Assembly (NCBI GenBank): GCA_020428565.1
Contig: JAGQMT010000011.1
Coordinates: 1-8,070, forward strand
DNA: 8,070 bases
Source: Candidatus Saccharimonadota bacterium
Lineage (GTDB): Bacteria; Patescibacteriota; Saccharimonadia; Saccharimonadales; JACDBH01
Direction: 5' to 3'
The translations under genes were made by a program, and so were the position numbers. This document shows positions 1 through 4,295 of the stretch, piece after piece (within the stretch, counting starts at the first letter, position 1; every line of letters begins with the position of its first letter). Below the pieces are notes generated by a model, which searched no databases, was not told where the DNA came from, and was given only the letters and a program-made list of their open reading frames with translations.

Positions 1-281
1 GCAAACGCATGAACGATTTTCTTAACAAGTTGATTCATGTAGCCATCCCACAGACTCGTGACTTCCGTGGCCTAAAGACTTCATCAATTGATGATATGGG
101 TAACTACACTATGGGTATCAAGGAACACACAATTTTCCCCGAGACTCATGACGAAGATATCAAGGATGTATTCGGTCTGTCAGTCACTATCGTGACAACA
201 GCAAAAAGCAAGACCGAAGCCGAAGCATTGCTAAGACATATTGGTTTACCTTTGCAGAAGAAAGAAACTGAAACTGAGTAA
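1..281 (+). CDS. rplE: Large-subunit ribosomal protein uL5 (L5), C-terminal part
   Basis: Partial gene: it enters from the left edge, the reading frame starts at base 3 (Lys-Arg-Met-Asn...), and it ends at TAA 279-281. uL5 binds 5S rRNA and sits in the central protuberance of the 50S subunit, contacting the small subunit. The visible 92 codons carry the family C-terminal half: RMNDFLNKLI, then TRDFRGL, then GNYTMGIKEHTIFPE, then a beta strand (LSVTIVTTA) and the terminal helix ending in HIGLPL. A short charged tail, QKKETETE, extends past the usual end. In the spc operon uL5 is normally followed directly by rpsN, but here more than 1.4 kb separates them. The stop codon lies in the loop of a perfect 11-bp inverted repeat (259-269 with 281-291), and the last codons are repeated at 446-478. 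Identity is secure; only the N-terminal half is unseen. Confidence 0.96.
   Translation, partial: KRMNDFLNKLIHVAIPQTRDFRGLKTSSIDDMGNYTMGIKEHTIFPETHDEDIKDVFGLSVTIVTTAKSKTEAEALLRHIGLPLQKKETETE
252..281 (+). repeat. Direct repeat copy 1: 3' end of rplE
   Basis: The last ten codons of rplE including the stop (ttgcagaagaaa... to taa). They match 449-478 at 24 of 30 positions by my manual alignment, and weaker similarity continues for about ten bases past the stop in both copies. The copies start 197 bp apart. This is the copy in the intact gene. Confidence 0.75.
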
Positions 282-428
282 GTTTCTTTCTGCTAGAACG
301 AGAACTGCTTCTCGTTCGGCAAAGGTAAAAGGCGGAGACATGTTTTTATTTCAAATACTAGAAATAAAAACAGTCGAGCCGGGCCCGACAGTTCTTAACA
401 AGATGATCGCGAGAGCGGTCATTTTGTT
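259..428 (+). other. Cluster of four long hairpins after the rplE stop
   Basis: Four inverted repeats lie nearly back to back. H0: 259-269 with 281-291, perfect 11 bp, loop holding the rplE stop. H1: 296-304 with 309-317, perfect 9 bp, loop CTGC, extendable to 292-320 with a bulged A and one wobble. H2: 341-352 with 361-372, perfect 12 bp, AT-rich, extended by GAC/GTC and GGC/GCC to 331-380 with a bulge and a small internal loop. H3: 397-410 with 415-428, 14 bp including two G-U wobbles, GAGA (GNRA) tetraloop. H1 bases 301-307 could instead pair with 389-395, so two folds are possible. No open frame of credible content spans the block. It could be a structured RNA, a compact non-autonomous mobile element, or stacked terminators. 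No known RNA family is recognised; a group II intron domain V was considered and does not fit. Confidence 0.55.
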
Positions 429-430
429 TT
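397..430 (+). terminator. Possible intrinsic terminator (hairpin H3 with T-rich tail)
   Basis: A 14-bp stem closed by a GAGA tetraloop has a T-rich 3' side running into TTTTGTTTT. This is a plausible first Rho-independent terminator for the transcript ending with rplE. The T-run is interrupted by one G and partly consumed by the lower stem, so it is less convincing than the terminator at 492-524. Confidence 0.4.
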
Positions 431-445
431 AGAAACTGGTGGGTG

Positions 446-478
446 CCGTTGCAGAAGAAGGAAGTGGAAACTGAATAG
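446..478 (+). pseudogene. Degenerate second copy of the rplE C-terminal codons
   Basis: Read in its own frame, this stretch gives PLQKKEVETE followed by TAG, almost the same as the end of the real gene (PLQKKETETE then TAA). Most differences are silent or conservative, which suggests it was once coding sequence rather than a chance match. The frame is open only from about 407 and has no sensible start, so it is a fossil gene end, not a gene. Two explanations fit: an insertion that supplied a replacement 3' end to rplE and displaced the old one, or a recombination event that imported an upstream operon segment and left the resident tail behind. It sits just before the strong terminator at 492-524, probably the original terminator context of the duplicated end. 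Confidence 0.6.
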
Positions 479-491
479 TTTTATTTTCTTA

Positions 492-524
492 TACAAAAAA
501 CCGCTCTGTGAGCGGTTTTTTGTA
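492..524. terminator. Strong bidirectional intrinsic terminator
   Basis: A perfect 15-bp inverted repeat (492-506 with 510-524) around loop TGT. The GC core CCGCTC/GAGCGG is flanked by six A on the left and six T on the right, so it forms a textbook terminator read from either strand. It lies between the rplE region on the plus strand and the converging minus-strand gene that ends at 533, and can serve both. It implies that rplE transcripts do not run on into rpsN. Confidence 0.9.
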
Positions 525-532
525 ATGGCAAT

Positions 533-1441
533 TTATTCACATATGCGACCGCCAAAACCTCCGTGAGCTTCTATGTTTTTAATGTCAATCTGAATTAGGG
601 TTGAGTCGAAAGGTTCACTCTCGTGCATGCATTCATTTGTCATGCCCCAAGCAGTATCATTGTCATAAATAACGTTACCTTTTTCAGAAATTTTCATTTC
701 TTTGAAATCAAGGCCTCTTAATAAAGTTCCCTTGTTGTAAACTTGCCCATTAATTACAGCGAGATTGAGTTTTGCTAAATTACTATATCCTCTCGTTCTT
801 TCGTTTATGTGTTCATTAACAGTTGGTCCGCTAGGTATAGCATAAACTCTGGTTAAATCATTTACTTCAGATACAAATATATACTTGTTATCAAACCACT
901 CTGATTCATTATAAAAAACATTCCCGTCAGAAAGTAAGTAATATGAATCTAAATCAGCTGAAATGCTCGGGGAGTACACCTTTAGTATAGTGTTGTCTGA
1001 GCCATTAAATTCGGAAACTCTTATACCGTTAGCATATATTCCGTACTTATCTAAGGCAAATAGTGCAGCAGAACTGACACCAGCCGCGGGTGGTACAGCA
1101 CTGTTCCATTCGATTGACTTAAACGTGGCAGCATCAGCCTCCTCTAACACCTTCATAATGCCAGACTCCCAATAACAAATGTGTTCTCTGTCTCTAATGT
1201 AAGAGGAGTCTCCAGTAGGTGTTAGTGAAGGATTTGAACATGGAGCATTGTAACTACTAGTATCGGTCACCTTTATATTTTCGTCTGACAGATCTTCTGG
1301 CGTTGGCTTATGAATAATCCCACCCTTGTCCAGCATCATGTTTGAATCGATAAATAGATAGATTAACGGACTAAATAAAAACATTATTGCAATGCCTTTT
1401 GCTAGCAAGATAAGTTTTTGTTGTGAGTTTGTTTTCATCAT
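533..1441 (-). CDS. Membrane-anchored protein with DKNYY-like repeats, function unknown
   Basis: 302 codons, start ATG at 1439-1441, stop TAA at 533-535. A second ATG follows at once (Met-Met), so the exact start could be one codon later; neither has a clear Shine-Dalgarno. The N-terminus has a few polar or basic residues, then a hydrophobic segment (about residues 10-31, LILLAKGIAIMFLFSPLIYL), predicting a signal anchor with the rest outside. From residue 83 it shows loose repeats of the form D-x-x-x-[IV]-[YF]: DREHICYW (84-91) followed by EEADAATF (100-107), LDKYGIYANG (130-139), LSDGNVFYN (170-178), VINGQVYNKGTLLRGLD (229-245) and SEKGNVIYDND (252-262). These resemble the DKNYY domain (D-K-x-x-VYY-x-G ... 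GAD-x-x-TF), a family of unknown function in bacterial surface proteins. Four cysteines (68, 89, 271, 301) could form disulfides. It runs against the ribosomal operon, has no functional link to it, and looks like an inserted cargo gene. The DKNYY assignment is from memory of the motif. Confidence 0.72.
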   Translation of the reverse strand: MMKTNSQQKLILLAKGIAIMFLFSPLIYLFIDSNMMLDKGGIIHKPTPEDLSDENIKVTDTSSYNAPCSNPSLTPTGDSSYIRDREHICYWESGIMKVLEEADAATFKSIEWNSAVPPAAGVSSAALFALDKYGIYANGIRVSEFNGSDNTILKVYSPSISADLDSYYLLSDGNVFYNESEWFDNKYIFVSEVNDLTRVYAIPSGPTVNEHINERTRGYSNLAKLNLAVINGQVYNKGTLLRGLDFKEMKISEKGNVIYDNDTAWGMTNECMHESEPFDSTLIQIDIKNIEAHGGFGGRICE

Positions 1442-1547
1442 AAGATTTGTGATTACTTTAGCATGTATAGACTGTATTTAATGGTCGGATTTTTCACATA
1501 AAAGGACAGAGTTTGGCCAAAAGTCATTATTTTTCAATCCAAAACCA

Positions 1548-1575
1548 TTGCTTTTTAATAATATTCTGGTATTGT
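1548..1575 (+). promoter_or_regulatory. Candidate promoter for rpsN-rplO
   Basis: TTGCTT (1548-1553), a 16-base spacer, then TATTGT (1570-1575) preceded by TGG, an extended -10 arrangement. A promoter is needed here because of the terminator at 492-524 and the opposing gene. It would start RNA near 1582 and give a leader of about 133 nt. The match is moderate (about 4/6 in each box), and the surrounding AT-rich sequence offers alternatives such as TTTTCA at 1531. Confidence 0.35.
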
Positions 1576-1588
1576 TGTGCGCAAGACG

Positions 1589-1653
1589 AGTGACTGTTTC
1601 TCGCAGATTAAGTCAGTCGTTGAAAGCGAGCTTTGCTGTCGGCATGGCGAGCT
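1589..1653 (+). promoter_or_regulatory. Possible pseudoknot leader with repeated GCGAGCT
   Basis: Stem 1: AGTGACTG (1589-1596) with CAGTCGTT (1614-1621), 8 pairs including two wobbles. Within its loop, CTCGC (1600-1604) is complementary to GCGAG (1626-1630) just 3' of the stem, which is the layout of an H-type pseudoknot. The heptamer GCGAGCT occurs at 1626-1632 and again at 1647-1653, exactly 21 bases apart, so CTCGC has two possible partners, or the pair could be a DNA operator. Placed in the predicted rpsN leader, it could act as an autogenous ribosomal-protein control site. This is inference; no known r-protein leader family is recognised. Confidence 0.35.
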
Positions 1654-1665
1654 GGATTTATCAGG

Positions 1666-1692
1666 AGTAAGTCACGATTACTACGTGATACT
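1666..1692 (+). promoter_or_regulatory. Hairpin 22 nt upstream of the rpsN start
   Basis: AGTA (1666-1669) and TCACG (1672-1676) pair with CGTGA (1684-1688) and TACT (1689-1692), with a 2-nt bulge and a 7-nt loop. It precedes an A-rich stretch leading to the rpsN ATG, which has no Shine-Dalgarno. It could modulate rpsN translation. Confidence 0.3.
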
Positions 1693-1714
1693 GCTCATAA
1701 AACAAAATAAATAA

Positions 1715-1900
1715 ATGGCAAAAAAGTCATTGATCATTAAGGCGAATAGACCGCCTAAGTTCAAATCGCGTGTTGTGCGTCGTTGCAAGCTTTGCGGACG
1801 TCCGCACGGATACATGCGTGACTTCGATATGTGCAGAATTTGTTTCCGCGAACTCTCACACGAAGGACATATACCAGGCGTAAGAAAATCATCATGGTAG
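1715..1900 (+). CDS. rpsN: Small-subunit ribosomal protein uS14, zinc-binding type
   Basis: 61 codons, the normal length for the short zinc-type (type Z) uS14, a 30S head protein that binds 16S rRNA. Four cysteines in two CxxC pairs, C24/C27 (CKLC) and C40/C43 (CRIC), form the zinc ribbon. The family core is clear: GRPHGYMRDFDMCRICFRE, then IPGVRKSSW at the end. The start is fixed by the MAKKS N-terminus. The ATG follows an A-rich run (aaaacaaaataaataa) with no Shine-Dalgarno. Its stop TAG (1898-1900) overlaps the rpsH start in ATGGTAG, so the two genes are translationally coupled. It is the first gene after the break in the spc operon. Confidence 0.97.
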   Translation: MAKKSLIIKANRPPKFKSRVVRRCKLCGRPHGYMRDFDMCRICFRELSHEGHIPGVRKSSW

Positions 1901-2289
1901 GCGATACAGTAGGCGATTTAATTGTTCGCCTAAAGAACGCAGGAATGGTTGGTAAGGAAACTGTCTCAGTTCCTTACTCTAAGCTACGACATGCAGTTCT
2001 TAATAAATTAGTTGAAGCTGGATACATCAAGGCGGCAACAGAACAAGGAAAAGAGGTACAAGAAAAAACCCTAGAGGTGACACTAAATTATGAGGGTGGA
2101 GAACACCGAATTCACGGTGTTAAGCGCATCTCAAAACCAGGTCGACGTCTATACTCAAAGGTATCGGAAATTCATCCGGTTAAATTTGGTAAGGGGCACA
2201 TGATCCTTTCAACTCCAGCTGGAATTCTCACAAACGAGGAAGCCAAGGAGAAGAATGTAGGAGGTGAGCAACTTTTCATCATTTGGTAA
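1894..2289 (+). CDS. rpsH: Small-subunit ribosomal protein uS8
   Basis: 131 codons, the standard uS8 length (about 130). uS8 binds the central domain of 16S rRNA and in many bacteria is the translational repressor of the spc operon. Family features seen: the opening D-x-[IV]-x-D-L-I-V-R-L-K-N-A region, the VPYSKLRHAVLNKL helix (residues about 27-40), GVKRISKPGRR in the middle, and the RNA-binding end STPAGILTNEEAKEKNVGGE followed by the final tryptophan. An in-frame ATG at 1831 lies inside rpsN and would add a tail unlike uS8, so I place the start at 1894 (MVGDTVGDLI). There is no Shine-Dalgarno; the 7-base overlap with rpsN suggests coupled initiation. rplF follows after 2 bases. Confidence 0.96.
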   Translation: MVGDTVGDLIVRLKNAGMVGKETVSVPYSKLRHAVLNKLVEAGYIKAATEQGKEVQEKTLEVTLNYEGGEHRIHGVKRISKPGRRLYSKVSEIHPVKFGKGHMILSTPAGILTNEEAKEKNVGGEQLFIIW

Positions 2290-2291
2290 AT

Positions 2292-2831
2292 ATGAGTAGA
2301 TTAGGAAAACAACCAATCACTATTCCAGCTGGAGTTGAAGTTACTCTGGATGGTGGTGCATTGACAGTTAAAGGGCCTAAGGCCACTTTAACCAAGGATG
2401 TAAAAGAGGATGTGAGTATAAAAATTGATGCTGGAAGTGTAACACTAGAGCCAGCTGAAGAAACCAAGGAAGCAAAAGCTTTGTGGGGCACCTATGCCGC
2501 TCATTTACACAATATGATTAAAGGTGTGACTGAAGGTTTTGAGAAAATTCTACAAATTGAGGGGGTTGGTTATCGAGCTGAGGTACGAGGAAATTCTCTC
2601 GTACTCAATGTCGGTTTTTCACACCCAGTTGAATTAGAAATACCAGCCGGTATTTCTGCCGAGGTAGTAAAGAACGAGATCAAGCTACTAGGAAACGATA
2701 AAGAAGCACTTGGTCAATTTGCCGCTAACGTACGCAAGGTTAAGAAACCTGAACCATACAAGGGTAAGGGTATCAAGTATGTTGGAGAAAGAATACTACG
2801 CAAGAGCGGTAAGTCAGGAAAGGATAAGTAG
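2292..2831 (+). CDS. rplF: Large-subunit ribosomal protein uL6
   Basis: 179 codons, typical of bacterial uL6, which binds 23S rRNA near the factor-binding site and sarcin-ricin loop. Seen: the conserved start MSRLGKQPITIPAGVEV, the two alpha/beta repeat domains, IEGVGYRAEVRGNSLVLNVGFSHPVE (about residues 90-115), and the signature KKPEPYKGKGIKYVGE near residues 153-168, ending in a lysine-rich tail. An in-frame TTG at 2283 lies within the end of rpsH; ATG at 2292 gives the canonical N-terminus and is chosen. The only purine-rich tract upstream (2260-2268) is too far away, so coupling to rpsH, 2 bases upstream, is likely. Stop TAG. Confidence 0.97.
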   Translation: MSRLGKQPITIPAGVEVTLDGGALTVKGPKATLTKDVKEDVSIKIDAGSVTLEPAEETKEAKALWGTYAAHLHNMIKGVTEGFEKILQIEGVGYRAEVRGNSLVLNVGFSHPVELEIPAGISAEVVKNEIKLLGNDKEALGQFAANVRKVKKPEPYKGKGIKYVGERILRKSGKSGKDK

Positions 2832-2834
2832 TCT

Positions 2835-3191
2835 ATGAATAGCTTAAAGAAGAAGATCCACAACTCAAATCTACGCAAGAACCGTGTTCGAGCCAAGATC
2901 AGTGGCACTCCAGAACGCCCTAGACTATCTGCAAGAATTAGTAATCTGCATGTTAGTGCTCAAATTATTGATGACACTACGCACCAAACCATCGCATCAG
3001 TTACAACTGTTGGACAAAAGACCGCCAAAGGCAATCTAACCGAAAAAGCAACTTGGGTTGGCAACGAAATTGCCAAAAAAGCCAAAGCTAACAAGGTTAA
3101 ACAAGTAGCTTTTGACAGAGGTGACAAGAAATATCATGGACGCATTAAGGCACTAGCTGATGCAGCTCGTGCAGGAGGATTGGAGTTCTAA
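2835..3191 (+). CDS. rplR: Large-subunit ribosomal protein uL18
   Basis: 118 codons, the usual bacterial length (about 117). uL18 binds 5S rRNA together with uL5 in the central protuberance. The N-terminal basic tail includes NSNLRKNRVRAKISGTPERPRL broken by the family turn G-T-x-x-R-P-R-L. The fold core is SNLHVSAQIIDD, with TIASVTT, and the C-terminal signature is FDRGDKKYHGRIKALADAAR followed by AGGLEF. Three bases separate it from rplF. AAAGGA at 2819-2824 is a moderate Shine-Dalgarno 10 bases upstream. Nothing unusual in the sequence. Confidence 0.97.
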   Translation: MNSLKKKIHNSNLRKNRVRAKISGTPERPRLSARISNLHVSAQIIDDTTHQTIASVTTVGQKTAKGNLTEKATWVGNEIAKKAKANKVKQVAFDRGDKKYHGRIKALADAARAGGLEF

Positions 3192-3193
3192 TT

Positions 3194-3739
3194 ATGGCAG
3201 CAGAAACAACTCGTCCACAGCAAAGTAGAGGACGTCGTCAACAAGACCAAACACCAGAGGAAAAGCAATTTGATGAGCGAGTTATCAACATCAACCGTGT
3301 AGCTCGTGTAGTCAAGGGTGGACGTCGGTTCAGATTCCAAGCTCTCGTTGTTGTAGGTGACAAAAAAGGTAAAGTTGGCGTTGGCGTCAGCAAAGGTGCA
3401 GATGTTACAGCAGCCGTCACCAAAGCAACTGATGTGGCCAAAAAGAATCTCGTCAAAGTCGAATTACACAAAGGCACTTTACCACATGATGCAGAAGCCA
3501 AGGTTGGTGGAGCGCATATCCTAATTAAGCCAGCCAGTGCTGGTACCGGTCTAATCGCCGGCGGTGTAGTTCGTACGGTACTAGAGGTAGCTGGCGTCCA
3601 GAACGTACTGAGTAAATCTCTAGGATCATCCAACAAGATAAATACATCTTATGCAACCATCAAAGCACTACAACAATTGACCCCACGATCATCATGGATT
3701 ACAACTAAATTAGCCGAAAGTGCCAAAGGAGATAAGTAA
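3194..3739 (+). CDS. rpsE: Small-subunit ribosomal protein uS5
   Basis: 181 codons. uS5 lies on the solvent side of the 30S subunit near the mRNA entry channel and contributes to decoding accuracy and helicase activity. After a polar Arg/Gln-rich extension (residues 2-25) comes the double-stranded-RNA-binding-like domain: RVININRVARVVKGGRRFRF, then ALVVVGDKKGKVGVGVSKG with the loop involved in fidelity. The C-terminal S5 domain follows: AGTGLIAGGVVRTVLEVAGV, then SSNKINTSYATIKAL. Length is in the normal range (about 160-185). GGAG at 3182-3185, 8 bases before the ATG, is a good Shine-Dalgarno lying in the end of rplR. The rplR stop is 2 bases upstream. Confidence 0.97.
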   Translation: MAAETTRPQQSRGRRQQDQTPEEKQFDERVININRVARVVKGGRRFRFQALVVVGDKKGKVGVGVSKGADVTAAVTKATDVAKKNLVKVELHKGTLPHDAEAKVGGAHILIKPASAGTGLIAGGVVRTVLEVAGVQNVLSKSLGSSNKINTSYATIKALQQLTPRSSWITTKLAESAKGDK

Positions 3740-4207
3740 ATGAAGTTTAATGAACTAAACATATCTGCCTCAAAGTCATCACGACGTGTTGGCCGTGGTA
3801 TTGCAGCTGGCCGTGGTAAAACCGCTGGTAGAGGAACAAAGGGGCAAAAGTCTCGCACAGGCTACAAGCGCCGATACGGCTTTGAAGGTGGCCAAAACCC
3901 ACTAATGCAAAGACTACCAAAACTCAGAGGTTTCAAGAGTCACAAGACGGCACCAGAAAATGTCTATACTGGCGATATTGCCAGCATCAAAGGTGTCGTA
4001 GACAACTTCAGCGTTGCTGAAGCTGGATTAGTCTCGAGTCCATATGTCAAGGTCAAGCTCATTGCCAAGGGCGAAATTACATCAAAACATGATGTAAAGC
4101 TACAATTGGCGAGCTCGACAGCGATCGAAGCCATCCAAAAGGCTGGTGGTAGCTTTACGGCCACACCACAGGTACAGAGACAAGCCAAATCAGACTCAGC
4201 TGAATAG
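3740..4207 (+). CDS. rplO: Large-subunit ribosomal protein uL15
   Basis: 155 codons, slightly longer than the usual 144-150. uL15 is a late-assembly 50S protein with a long glycine- and arginine-rich N-terminal extension reaching into 23S rRNA. That extension is clear: RRVGRGIAAGRGKTAGRGTK, then GQKSRTGYKRRYGFEGGQ, then PLMQRLPKLRGF (to about residue 65). The globular domain follows, with VKLIAKGEITSKHDVKLQ. The ATG immediately follows the rpsE stop (TAAATG, no spacer), and AAAGGAG at 3725-3731 is a good Shine-Dalgarno. rpmD (uL30), which normally sits between rpsE and rplO, is absent: there is no room for it. Confidence 0.97.
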   Translation: MKFNELNISASKSSRRVGRGIAAGRGKTAGRGTKGQKSRTGYKRRYGFEGGQNPLMQRLPKLRGFKSHKTAPENVYTGDIASIKGVVDNFSVAEAGLVSSPYVKVKLIAKGEITSKHDVKLQLASSTAIEAIQKAGGSFTATPQVQRQAKSDSAE

Positions 4208-4233
4208 GCTTCACTTTTTACAACACAATACTT

Positions 4234-4262
4234 TAGACTTTTTCGTGCGACTAGTGTTTAAT
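4234..4262 (+). promoter_or_regulatory. Candidate secY promoter
   Basis: TAGACT (4234-4239, 4/6 match to the -35 consensus), a 17-base spacer, then TTTAAT (4257-4262, 5/6 match to the -10 consensus), in the 88-nt gap between rplO and secY. RNA would begin near 4269, giving a leader of about 27 nt that includes AGGGG (4280-4284) as a weak ribosome binding site. No terminator is visible after rplO, so read-through may also occur. Confidence 0.4.
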
Positions 4263-4295
4263 AATTACTGAATTACTTTAGGGGTATCTAAAAAT

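Larger units (their letters stand above)
1442..1714. other. Divergent intergenic region upstream of rpsN
   Basis: 273 bases without a gene. The left half is AT-rich and must hold the promoter of the minus-strand gene; I see only weak candidates on that strand. It also contains a 10-bp palindrome, TTTGGCCAAA, at 1512-1521, a possible operator. The right half, 1575-1700, is visibly richer in G+C and holds paired segments described separately. No tRNA or other known RNA gene is recognisable. Confidence 0.6.

Noticed and set aside
331..380. GGA/GA internal loop in hairpin H2 as a kink-turn
   Set aside because: Lining up the tandem G-A pairs forces a C-C mismatch and a poor adjacent helix; ordinary Watson-Crick pairing of GAC with GTC is better.
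397..428. Hairpin with GNRA tetraloop as a group II intron domain V
   Set aside because: It lacks the catalytic AGC triad and the two-base bulge, and no other intron domains or reverse transcriptase are present.
241..432. Open frame of 63 codons on the plus strand overlapping the rplE end
   Set aside because: It overlaps rplE in another frame, runs through the hairpin cluster, and its product resembles nothing known; the sequence is better explained as inverted repeats.
1575..1700. Possible tRNA or tmRNA gene in the GC-richer segment
   Set aside because: No T-loop GTTCRANYC motif, no acceptor-stem pairing and no cloverleaf could be found.
1831..1893. In-frame ATG at 1831 as the rpsH start
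   Set aside because: It lies deep inside rpsN and would add 21 residues not found in uS8; ATG at 1894 gives the standard length.
2283..2294. TTG at 2283 as the rplF start
   Set aside because: It lies in the end of rpsH and adds three residues to the canonical MSRLGKQP start at 2292.
3238..3636. 132-codon minus-strand frame inside rpsE
   Set aside because: It is antisense to a certain uS5 gene and its composition follows from the coding strand; no independent support.
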